Below are positions 28,651 to 36,593 of a stretch of 64,000 nucleotides of DNA, piece by piece; within the stretch, counting starts at the first letter, position 1; each line of letters begins with the position of its first letter. The notes beneath the pieces were generated by a model. That model made no database searches. It had not been told where the DNA came from and saw nothing but the letters and a program-made list of their open reading frames with translations. Position numbers and translations under genes: made by a program. The stretch is from contig CAVZHI010000012.1 of the NCBI GenBank assembly GCA_963775015.1, positions 69,745 to 133,744 of the forward strand, in the 5' to 3' direction. This DNA is from JAEMQF01 sp963775015. Its GTDB lineage: Bacteria > Pseudomonadota > Gammaproteobacteria > Burkholderiales > Burkholderiaceae_C.

Positions 28651-29715
28651 TCACTCGCCCAGGTCGAGCGGCGCGCGCAAGCGCCCGTCGGCGCTCGGAA
28701 CGCCACCGCGATCGCCCGGCGTGACGCTGCCGTAGCGCTGCGCATACACGGCGGGAAGCGGCCGCACGTCGTTCGGCGCGAGCCACAGGCGCAGCAGATG
28801 GCGCCGGCGCTGCGGCTCGGGCCAGTCGCTGAACGCAGTGCGGTCGTGCAGCAAGGCGTGGTTGTGCACGAACTGCATGTCACCCGGCTCTAACGCCATG
28901 GTGAAGTGCAGCTCCGGGTCGTTCGCAAGCCGGTCCAGCAGGTCCAGCGCCTGCACCTGCGCCGCGCTCAGGCGCGGCGCGTCGGCAAAGCGCTGCGCCG
29001 AATCGATGTACTGGCGCTGGTAGATCGCCGACAGCTGCCCGGCAAACCAGTTGAACAGCGGAATCTCGAAATAAGGCTTGGCGCCTGCCGGAACCTCGCC
29101 GCGCCGGTCTGTCGCCAGGGGTTCGAACAGGCACGCGGCGAGGTCCGGGCGCAGGGCGCGCATTTCGTTGTAGAGCGTGTTGGAGGAGACGAGCGCCGAC
29201 AGGCCGCCGCTGCAGGCCGGGTGCAGGCAGAGCAGGCCCACCAGATCCGCCGAATCGGTGTGAAAGGTCTGGCGCTCGTGGGTCTGGTAGATGCGCACGT
29301 TCGGGTCGTTCGACGCCAAGCCCAGGTCGCGCACATGACCGAGCACGTGGCCCTGCGCGTTCTGCGACAACGCCCGGCCGAGGTGCGCGCCCAGGCCATA
29401 GAAGGCGACGGCAGCGCGCCGCCTCCCCCATCGCACGACCGGCAAGCCACGCAACAACGCAAAGCCGCGGCCGTCGACGAGTTCGGTGCGCAGGCGCGCC
29501 AGCCGCGGCGCCAGCAGGGGCAGCGCGAACTGCTCGCGCGTGAGAAGCGTCAGGTCCGCTGCAACGTCGATCCAGCTGTCGCTGGCTGCGGCGAGTTCGC
29601 CCAGCTCGGCTGCGCTCAAGGGCTCGATCCAGTCGCTGCGACGCACCATGTCGGCGCCGCGCCAGGCGCTCGGCGTGTCGATGCGCTCGGGCAACCCGGC
29701 AGGGAAAGCGGGCAT
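28651..29715 (-). CDS. TauD/TfdA-like Fe(II)/2-oxoglutarate-dependent dioxygenase
   Basis: This 354-residue protein belongs to the clavaminate synthase/TauD superfamily. The iron-binding facial triad is visible as H-x-D in RQTFHTDSADLVGLLC and the distal His in MQFVHNHALLHDRTAF. A 2-oxoglutarate-binding arginine is expected in RRRHLLRLWL. It should hydroxylate a small organic molecule in the cytoplasm; the substrate is unknown. Its ATG (29713-29715) overlaps the TGA of the upstream CtaA-like gene in a TGATG junction, so the two are translationally coupled. Confidence 0.88.
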   Translation of the reverse strand: MPAFPAGLPERIDTPSAWRGADMVRRSDWIEPLSAAELGELAAASDSWIDVAADLTLLTREQFALPLLAPRLARLRTELVDGRGFALLRGLPVVRWGRRRAAVAFYGLGAHLGRALSQNAQGHVLGHVRDLGLASNDPNVRIYQTHERQTFHTDSADLVGLLCLHPACSGGLSALVSSNTLYNEMRALRPDLAACLFEPLATDRRGEVPAGAKPYFEIPLFNWFAGQLSAIYQRQYIDSAQRFADAPRLSAAQVQALDLLDRLANDPELHFTMALEPGDMQFVHNHALLHDRTAFSDWPEPQRRRHLLRLWLAPNDVRPLPAVYAQRYGSVTPGDRGGVPSADGRLRAPLDLGE

Positions 29716-30647
29716 CAGAACAGGAGCACGAGGGTCGCGAGCAGCGCCGCGGCGAGCACGTTGTGCATCAGGGCGAACTGCAGGTGCAGCGCCGCCGTGC
29801 TCATCATCTGGCCGACCATCACTTGCGCGACGAACAGAATCAGCAACGCCGCGGCGCTGCTCGGCCAGCCGCGCCGCAGCGCAAACACCGCGAGCGGCAA
29901 GACGACTGCGGCGAGCGCGACGCCGAGGCTGCGATGCAAGGCGTTGACGAGCGCGCCGTCCGGGTTCATCGGCGGCAAGGCATTCAAGCGCGGCTCGCGC
30001 CACGGGTTCAGCGTATCCCAGTCGGCGTCTTGCACTGCAGCCAGGCATTGCGCCCAGCCGTCGCAGCTGAGCGCCGCGTACGACGCGCTGACGAGACCGC
30101 CGAGCGAAATTTGCGCGAGCAACAACAGCACCGCCGCGCCGACCCAGACCCGCAGCCGCAGCGCTTCGCTCGGCACGCCGGCCACGGCGAGCCGGGTGCA
30201 GAGCGCGAGCATCGCAAAACCGCCGAGCAGGTTGCCCAGCGCAACCGCCGGCACGCGCGCGCCGCTGCTCCAGCGCCCGAGCACGGCGAGGAACAGCGCC
30301 AGACCGAGCAGCGCGAGCGCCAGCGCGGCTTCGCTGCGCAGCACGGGGCGCGGACCCAGGCACACCATGACCATCATGACGATCAGCAGCAGCGCGACGC
30401 TGGCGAGCACCCGGTGCAGGACTCGCACCGAGGCACTCGTGTGCTCTGCCTCGGCGTCGACGCTCGGCGCGATGCCTTGCTGCTGCTGGCGCAGGCCCTG
30501 GCCATAACAGCGTGGCCAATCGGCGCAGCCCAGTCCCGCGTGGGACAGGCGCAGATAAGCGCTCAGCGTCGTGACGACAAGCAGCAGCGCAGCGCACACG
30601 CCGGCCAGGCGACGCAATTGCAGGAGACGGCGGTTGGTGGTGTCCAT
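29715..30647 (-). CDS. ctaA: Heme A synthase (COX15/CtaA family)
   Basis: This 310-residue integral membrane protein has about eight hydrophobic helices. The signature after helix 1, YLRLSHAGLGCADWPRCYG, includes the Cys pair of the heme A synthase family, and conserved histidines occur in HTSASVRVLHRVLASV, NALHRSLGV and ALMHNVLAA. CtaA converts heme O to heme A for aa3-type cytochrome oxidases. The usual neighbours (ctaB/cyoE, cox genes) are absent, and the gene is coupled instead to a 2-oxoglutarate dioxygenase. ATG 30647 is preferred over an upstream GTG at 30680 because the family begins near this point. Confidence 0.88.
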   Translation of the reverse strand: MDTTNRRLLQLRRLAGVCAALLLVVTTLSAYLRLSHAGLGCADWPRCYGQGLRQQQQGIAPSVDAEAEHTSASVRVLHRVLASVALLLIVMMVMVCLGPRPVLRSEAALALALLGLALFLAVLGRWSSGARVPAVALGNLLGGFAMLALCTRLAVAGVPSEALRLRVWVGAAVLLLLAQISLGGLVSASYAALSCDGWAQCLAAVQDADWDTLNPWREPRLNALPPMNPDGALVNALHRSLGVALAAVVLPLAVFALRRGWPSSAAALLILFVAQVMVGQMMSTAALHLQFALMHNVLAAALLATLVLLF

Positions 30648-30740
30648 GAGGATTTGAAGCGAGCGCACGGAATCGGCCACGCCGGTTCGGACCGCATCGT
30701 ATCTCGCGCCGTGCGTGGGACGGCGCGCCGAGAAGCCGCG

Positions 30741-32267
30741 TCAATCCACCAGGAGTCGCACCTTCACGCTGCGCCCCTTGATTTTTCCGGCGCCGAGGCG
30801 CTGCGCGACTTGGGGCCCGATGTCGCGCTGCACCGCGACATAGGTCGAAAAGTCGTTGACGTTGATCTTGCCGATCTGCGACCCGGCGAAGCCGAGGTCT
30901 TTGGTGAGCGCGCCCAGCACGTCGCCCGGGCGGATCTTTTCCTTGCGCCCGCCCATGATCTGCAGCGTCGCCATCGGCGGGCGCAGCATTTGCGTGCTCG
31001 TGCTCGTCAAGTCGGCCAGCGGCTGCCACTGCGTCGTGAATCCATGCGCCTTCTCGATCTGGCCGACCCGGGCCATCTCGTCCAGGCTCGCCAGGCTGAA
31101 TGCCCATCCTGCGGCGTCGACGCGTCCGGTGCGGCCGATGCGGTGCGTGTGCGTGGCGGGCTCCAGCGTCACGTCGACATTGATCACGGCCTCAAGTTGA
31201 TCGATGTCCAGTCCGCGCGCCGCGATGTCGGTCGCGACAAGCACGCTGCAGCTGCGGTTCGCGAAACGCACCAGCACCTGATCGCGATCGCGCTGCTCCA
31301 GGTCGCCGTGCAGTTCGAGCGCCTCGAAGCCTGAAGCACGCAGTACTTGCACGAGGTCGCGGCACTGCTGCTTGGTATTGCAGAACGCGAGCGTGCTCAC
31401 CGGCCGGTAGTGGTTCAGCAACAGCGACACGGCGTGCAGGCGCTGCTCTTCACGCACTTCGATGAAGAGCTGGCGGATCTTGCCCGCGGCGTGCGCCTCA
31501 GCCAGCTTCACCTCTTTGGGCTCGCGCATGAACGCGGCGGCGAGTTTGGCGATGCCTTCCGGGTAGGTCGCCGAGAACAACAGCGTTTGCCTCGGTTTCG
31601 GGCATTGCTTGATGATCGTCGCGATGTCGTCGAAGAAGCCCATGTCGAGCATGCGATCCGCTTCGTCGAGCACAAGCGTGTTCAGCGCTTCCAGGTTCAA
31701 CGAGCCGCGCTCCAGATGGTCCATGAGCCGCCCGGGTGTGCCGATCACGATGTGCGCACCGTGCTCCAGGCTCGCGAGCTGCGGGCGCATCGTCGCGCCG
31801 CCACAGAGCGTGAGCACCTTGATGTGGTCATGAGCAAATGTGGCTCTGCCACTTTGCTCATCCCCCTCGAGGGGCGGCCGACGTATGGCGTCGGCCTGGG
31901 GGCGCCATTCGGCACGCGCCAGGCGCCGCACCTCTTGGGTCACCTGCTCGGCGAGTTCTCGCGTCGGGCAGAGCACGAGCGCCTGGACCGCGAAGCGGCG
32001 CGGATTCAGATTCGCCAACAGCGCAAGCGCAAACGCCGCCGTCTTGCCGCTGCCGGTTTTGGCCTGGGCGATCAGGTCATGCCCGGCGAGCGCGAGCGGC
32101 AAGGTCGCGGCTTGGATCGGCGTCATTCCCAGGTAGCCGAGGCTCTCGAGGTTTGCCAGCGCGGCCGGGGGCAGCGGCAGGCTGCTGAACGATGGCCCGA
32201 TGGGTGCGACCGGCGCCGCACCCACCTTTGACTCGCCGACGGCGGCGGCGCTGAGGGAAGAATTCAT
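30741..32267 (-). CDS. dbpA: ATP-dependent RNA helicase DbpA, with an internal in-frame insertion
   Basis: This 508-residue DEAD-box helicase has all core motifs: Q motif GMTPIQAATLPLAL, motif I AKTGSGKT, Ia PTRELAEQ, II VLDEADRMLDMGF, III LFSATYP, V ATDIAARGLDI and VI HRIGRTGR. The C-terminal RNA-binding domain (GGRKEKIRPGDVLGALTKDL onward) is that of DbpA, which binds 23S rRNA hairpin 92 during 50S assembly. About 28 extra residues (roughly 119-147, WRPQADAIRRPPLEGDEQSG and on) separate RRLAR from IKVLTLCGG. They are encoded by the palindromic element at 31827-31907. The frame is kept, so the protein may still fold with a surface loop. Confidence 0.95.
   Translation of the reverse strand: MNSSLSAAAVGESKVGAAPVAPIGPSFSSLPLPPAALANLESLGYLGMTPIQAATLPLALAGHDLIAQAKTGSGKTAAFALALLANLNPRRFAVQALVLCPTRELAEQVTQEVRRLARAEWRPQADAIRRPPLEGDEQSGRATFAHDHIKVLTLCGGATMRPQLASLEHGAHIVIGTPGRLMDHLERGSLNLEALNTLVLDEADRMLDMGFFDDIATIIKQCPKPRQTLLFSATYPEGIAKLAAAFMREPKEVKLAEAHAAGKIRQLFIEVREEQRLHAVSLLLNHYRPVSTLAFCNTKQQCRDLVQVLRASGFEALELHGDLEQRDRDQVLVRFANRSCSVLVATDIAARGLDIDQLEAVINVDVTLEPATHTHRIGRTGRVDAAGWAFSLASLDEMARVGQIEKAHGFTTQWQPLADLTSTSTQMLRPPMATLQIMGGRKEKIRPGDVLGALTKDLGFAGSQIGKINVNDFSTYVAVQRDIGPQVAQRLGAGKIKGRSVKVRLLVD
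31827..31907. repeat. Palindromic repeat element inserted in frame in dbpA
   Basis: Three nested inverted repeats lie side by side: ATGAGCAAA...TTTGCTCAT (31830-31861), CCCCTCGAGGGG (31863-31874) and GGCCGACG-TATGG-CGTCGGCC (31876-31896). An outer CCCCC/GGGGG pair closes at 31862-31866 and 31898-31902. The whole is about 81 bp, a multiple of three, with no stop codon in the dbpA frame. It looks like a short non-autonomous palindromic (REP/MITE-like) element of the type scattered between genes in Burkholderiales. No second copy is seen in this window. Confidence 0.75.
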
Positions 32268-32280
32268 GCGCGATTATCGA

Positions 32281-32308
32281 GTGGATACCGGCGTTCGCCG
32301 GTATGACG
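32281..32308. repeat. Short palindromic repeat (GTGGATACCGGC..GCCGGTATGACG)
   Basis: ATACCGGC and GCCGGTAT form a perfect stem around GTTC within GTGGAT...ATGACG. It belongs to the same family as the copies at 46277-46303, 46352-46380 and 52382-52409. It sits in the 124-bp divergent gap between dbpA and the SUV3-like helicase gene. Confidence 0.85.
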
Positions 32309-32391
32309 AGGGGTCGCTGAACCCTGTCGCTACAGGAGGCGCGATAATCTCGCCCAGGCAGGTCAGCGGACGTGCCTCCACAAAAGACTGA

Positions 32392-34650
32392 ATGAACGTC
32401 ACTGCCAACCCCACCCTGCCCCCGCACACCGCGCCCGAACCCCTGAACCTGCCGAATCCGCGCCACGCGAAACGCGTACCGGCGCACATCGGCAAAGAAC
32501 AGCTCGCACGCATCCGCCAAGCCGCGTACACGCTGCCGCAAATCGTCAAGCCGGCCGACTTCATCGCCGAGCACACGAAGGGCTTCGAACTGCACCTCGA
32601 CAAACTCGGCCTCGTGCTGCTGCAAAAACCGGTCGCCGGGCAGCGCCCGAGCCGCTGGATCGCGCCCGAATTGATGGACAGCGCGATCGCGCACCTCGAT
32701 GCCCTGGGCAATGCGCAGAATGCGCGCCCCTTGATGCTGGAGCGCAGCGCGGCGCTCGAGTTGCTTGGCGTGACACGCCAGCAAGGGCAGTGGTCGCGCC
32801 TCGTGAGCCACGACATGAAATTGTCGGAACCCGGTTGGCGTGTGCCGGTGGCGTTTCGGATCGACGTCGACGGCGCAGCGATCTGGGCCTTCTACCGCAC
32901 CGGAGACAAGGCTTCATTGCTCGACGCGCTCGGGCCGCCTCCCGCCTACCCCGGCGCCGCCGAGTTGACGCTGCACCTGGAAAGCCTGATCGCGCGCAGC
33001 CGCGCCGACAAGCCGCGCCACGTCGAAGCGCTGTTGCCGCGCCTGCAGTCGGAGTGCGCGACGCCGCAAACTCTGGCCGAACTCAAACAAGCGTGCTCGC
33101 GCGCGCAAGACCGCTGGGAACACCGCGTCGCCGAGATCGAGGCCCTGGACGGCCTGAACAGCGAACTTGCGTTCCAGGGTTATCCGGACACGTTCGAAAA
33201 AGCGCGGCGCCTGCAGCGCAGCGTGACGCTTTATGTGGGCCCGCCGAACAGCGGCAAGACGCACGCCGCGTTCGAGCGCCTCGCGCAAGCGTTCGACGGC
33301 GCTTACCTCGCGCCGCTGCGCTTGCTCGCGCTCGAAGGGCGGGATCGCCTCGCGGCGCGCGGCGTCGCGTGTTCGTTGCTCACCGGCGAAGAGAACATTC
33401 CGGCGCCTGAAGCGCGTGTCGTTTCCAGCACGATCGAGATGGTCGCGACAAACCGCGCCATCGACGTGGCCGTGATTGACGAAGCGCAGATGATTTTCGA
33501 CTCTTCGCGCGGCTGGGCGTGGACGCAGGCGATCGTCGCCGTACCGGCGAACGAAGTCATCATCATCTGCTCGGCTTACGCGGTGCCGGCGATCGAGAAC
33601 CTGCTGGGGCTTTGCGGCGAGCGCTGCGAGGTGCGTCACTTCGAGCGCAAGCAGCATGTGGACATGCTGCCCGCACCGGTGCCTGTCTCGAGCCTCAAGC
33701 TCGGCGACGCCGTCGTCGCGTTCAGCCGGCGCGACGTGCTGATGCTTCGCGACCGAATCGCCGCGAGCGGCCATCCGGTCTCCGTGATTTACGGCGCATT
33801 GCCGCCCGAAGTGCGCAAGCGCGAGGCCGAGCGTTTTGCGAGCGGCGAGTCGCACATTCTGGTGGCCACCGACGCGATCGGCATGGGACTGAACCTGCCG
33901 ATCCAACGCGTGCTGTTCAGCACCATGACCAAGTTCGACGGCCAGGACGACCGCGAATTGACCGAATCGGAAGTGCACCAGATTGCAGGGCGCGCCGGGC
34001 GCTTCGGCATCCATGAAGAGGGCTTTGTCGGCGTGCTCGACGAAGCCGAGTCTTCGGCGCAGCGCGTCTTGCGCGAGTTGCTCGCCAAGACGCCGCGCGC
34101 GCCGAGCCCGTTCAAGGCGCCGGTGGCGCCGAACGGCTGGCACATCGAGACGATTTCGGCGCGCCTGCACAAGACGAATCTGCGCGACGTGCTCGACGTC
34201 TTCATGGCGCAGCTCAAGCTCGACAACGCACACTTCGCCGTCGCCGAACTCGAGCAGATGCTCGAGCTCGCCGAAGCGCTGGACAAGAGCGCAGCGAGGC
34301 TGACACTGAAGGAGCGCTTCATCTACGCGCAGGCTCCCGTGGACACGAGAACCGAATCGCAGCGCCTCGAGTTCCTCGAGTGGAGCAGCAGCCACGCGCT
34401 CACCGGCCGGGCCGGAACGCCGTGGTTCCTCGATCAGGTGGACGGCCACAGCCGCCTGGAGCGCATGGAGCAGGCGCTGCGCGCGTGCACGCTCTGGTTG
34501 TGGCTTGACTTGCGCTTCCCCGGCGCGTACGGCCATGTCGAAGCGGTGCACGCTCTGCGCGGCCAGCTGAACGACGGAATCGAGCGCCAGTTGAAGGGCA
34601 AGCGCCCGCTCGCGCAAATGCACCGGCAACGCTCGAAAGCGCGCGCTTGA
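32392..34650 (+). CDS. SUV3-like superfamily 2 helicase
   Basis: This 752-residue protein has SF2 helicase motifs: Walker A in YVGPPNSGKTHAAFERL, Walker B DEAQ in AVIDEAQMIFDSSRGW, a motif V-like TDAIGMGLNLPIQRVLF and a QIAGRAGRFG motif VI. The order, the DEAQ-type box and the C-terminal domain resemble SUV3/Ski2-type RNA helicases of the RNA degradosome. An N-terminal domain of about 270 residues is unassigned. Probable role: RNA unwinding during decay. It lies head-to-head with the DbpA gene, so two RNA helicases share one intergenic region, and it ends 10 bp before the RIO kinase remnant. Confidence 0.85.
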   Translation: MNVTANPTLPPHTAPEPLNLPNPRHAKRVPAHIGKEQLARIRQAAYTLPQIVKPADFIAEHTKGFELHLDKLGLVLLQKPVAGQRPSRWIAPELMDSAIAHLDALGNAQNARPLMLERSAALELLGVTRQQGQWSRLVSHDMKLSEPGWRVPVAFRIDVDGAAIWAFYRTGDKASLLDALGPPPAYPGAAELTLHLESLIARSRADKPRHVEALLPRLQSECATPQTLAELKQACSRAQDRWEHRVAEIEALDGLNSELAFQGYPDTFEKARRLQRSVTLYVGPPNSGKTHAAFERLAQAFDGAYLAPLRLLALEGRDRLAARGVACSLLTGEENIPAPEARVVSSTIEMVATNRAIDVAVIDEAQMIFDSSRGWAWTQAIVAVPANEVIIICSAYAVPAIENLLGLCGERCEVRHFERKQHVDMLPAPVPVSSLKLGDAVVAFSRRDVLMLRDRIAASGHPVSVIYGALPPEVRKREAERFASGESHILVATDAIGMGLNLPIQRVLFSTMTKFDGQDDRELTESEVHQIAGRAGRFGIHEEGFVGVLDEAESSAQRVLRELLAKTPRAPSPFKAPVAPNGWHIETISARLHKTNLRDVLDVFMAQLKLDNAHFAVAELEQMLELAEALDKSAARLTLKERFIYAQAPVDTRTESQRLEFLEWSSSHALTGRAGTPWFLDQVDGHSRLERMEQALRACTLWLWLDLRFPGAYGHVEAVHALRGQLNDGIERQLKGKRPLAQMHRQRSKARA

Positions 34651-34660
34651 GGGCGGTCGC

Positions 34661-36510
34661 TTGAAAGCCCCGCCCCGCCTGCGGTCCCTTCTCGAAGAGG
34701 GCCTGATCGACAGCGTGTCGCGCCAGCTCATGAGCGGCAAGGAGGCGATGGTGTTCGTCGTGCGCTGCGGCGCCGAATCGCGCTGCGCCAAGGTCTACAA
34801 GGAAGCCGACCAGCGCAGCTTCCGCCAGGCGGTCGACTACACCGAAAACCGCAAGGTGAAGAACACGCGCCAGGCGCGCGCGATGGCCAAAGGCACCAAG
34901 TTCGGCCGTGAAGTCGCAAGAAGCTGCGTGGCAAAGCGCCGAAGTCGACGCGCTCTACCGCCTCGCAGGCGCGGGCGTGCGCGTTCCCAAGCCGTACAAC
35001 TTTCACGACGGCGTGTTGTTGATGGAGCTGGTTGTCGACGCGAACGGCGACGCTGCGCCGCGCTTGAACGACGTGCAGTTCACGCCGGAAGAAGCGCGCG
35101 CGCACCACGCGACGCTGCTGCTCGAAGTCGTACGCATGCTCTGCGCCGGCATCGTGCACGGCGACTTGTCCCGTAGAGACTCGCAAGGCGCGAGTGCGCA
35201 AGGTACGAAACGGCCGGCAGGATACGAACTATTGGGAACCAACGAAAGAGACGACGGGCGATCAGATGGTAGAGCTAGACTTGCGCGCAAACAAGAAGCT
35301 AGTCGGCAGAAGCAAGGACAGGTGGAACTAGGTAAATCGCAAGGTTCTGTATATCAACTTCCGCAAGGAACTCAGCGCCTTCGACAAGTACTTCTACTTC
35401 GGCAAGGACCAGCGCTCTTCAAATACGTTGTCGGCGCGAAGAAGCCGGCAACGAATAGACGCATTGCGACAAAGATGGATCAGGTGCGATACGACGCTGG
35501 TTTGCTCGCGCGTGTTATCGAAGCCAGCGACACCTCAGTCATCTATCGAAATCGCAAGCTGGCGACGGAAAATCGCCTGCTGACGCAGGAGGAGATCGAC
35601 ATAGTCAGCTTAGTACTTGGCCGCGAGTACACCGAGGCCGGTGGATCAGGCACAGTCTCTTCAAGGGCGACGGCGGCCTCAGCATTGTGTTCAAGACGAA
35701 GTACGGCAGGTACAGCGAAGCTTTTGCAGGCAGCGGCGAGGTCGCAGTCACGAGTTGTGTTGTGCAGGTACTCGCGCGGACAGGGGGACACTGGTGCTTT
35801 TGGACGAACCGGAGGTGTCACTACATCCGGGCGCGCAGGAGCGCTTGCTCGCGTTTCTTGCGCAGATGACTCGCAAGCGGCAACTTCAGGTCGTCTTCTC
35901 GACTCATTCGCCGCACTTCGTTGCGGCGCTGCCGGATGACGCGATCAAGACCTTCCATCAGTTGGCTGACGGACGCTTTGCGGTGATTCCTTCGACACAC
36001 CAGTACGCAGCGTTTCGCGCCTCGGGGCATCAGGTGGCAACGAAATTCGAGTGCTCGTAGAAGACCGGCTGGCGAAGTTGGTGGTTCATCAGGCGTTGCT
36101 GATGCTGGAGGACGAGGCCGAGCGGAACGTCTTTCGAGTCGATTTTCCCAGCGGCGGCGCGGGTGCGATTGGAATTCAACATCCTGCTCAGCCACGACGG
36201 CCCGGTGATCATCGACCTGCCGCAAGCGGTGGACGCGGCGGGCAACAACCACGCGCAGCGCATGCTGCTGCGCGACGTGCAGAACCTGAACAATTTCTTC
36301 GGCAACTTTGCACCGGAGCTCCTGCACGGCCAGCATGGCGACGAGATTTGGGATCTGTTTCGCCGTGGCGTGCTGCACCCGACTGTGCAGCTGACCGGCC
36401 GCTTCAAGCGTGACGATGCGCCGACGAACCTGGGCGGCGTGCTGCGCGAGATCGACGACGCGCGCGCCGAAGAGGCGGCGCGGCGCTTGCGGATGCAGGT
36501 GGCGCGCTGA
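34661..36510 (+). pseudogene. RIO-family serine protein kinase, frameshifted and split by a 1000-bp insertion
   Basis: The reading begins with LLEEGLIDSVSRQLMSGKEA and the ATP-site lysine in CAKVYKEADQRSFRQAVDY, typical of bacterial RIO1-like kinases. The frame shifts near 34910, from GTKFGRE to SQEAAWQSAEVDALYRL. It then continues to the catalytic loop CAGIVHGDLS, which ends at 35171. The next expected codons, EFNILLSHDGPVIIDLPQAV (catalytic loop plus metal-binding DLP), resume at 36172 and run to the stop at 36510. The intervening 35172-36171 is foreign. Removing exactly 1000 bp restores S-E-F-N-I-L. The kinase must be inactive as sequenced. It follows the SUV3-like gene closely. Confidence 0.88.
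35172..36171 (+). mobile_element. 1000-bp foreign insertion carrying a decayed OLD/AAA-TOPRIM-like ATPase fragment
   Basis: This lower-GC segment interrupts the RIO kinase between HGDLS and EFNIL. Frames within it read QDTNYWEPTKETTGDQMVEL (with a TAG at 35329), LTQEEIDIVSLVLGREYTEA, the Walker B and D-loop LVLLDEPEVSLHPGAQERLL, the H-loop VVFSTHSPHFVAAL, and TOPRIM-like VLVEDRLAKLVVHQALLML. The order matches the middle of OLD/GajA-like overcoming-lysogenisation nucleases. Walker A and the C-terminal end are missing, and at least three frameshifts and one stop break it. I see no terminal repeats, target duplication or transposase, so how it arrived is unknown. Confidence 0.7.
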
Positions 36511-36593
36511 CGCGCTGATCTGCCTTGGCGCCCGGCGAGCGCGGCGCTGAATCGCGCAGGCCGGGGATGTCATGTGGTGCATACACTTGCGCC

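Noticed and set aside
35172..36171. An active OLD/Gabija-type defence gene
   Set aside because: Walker A and the C-terminus are missing, and several stops and frameshifts interrupt the fragment. It is a relic at most.
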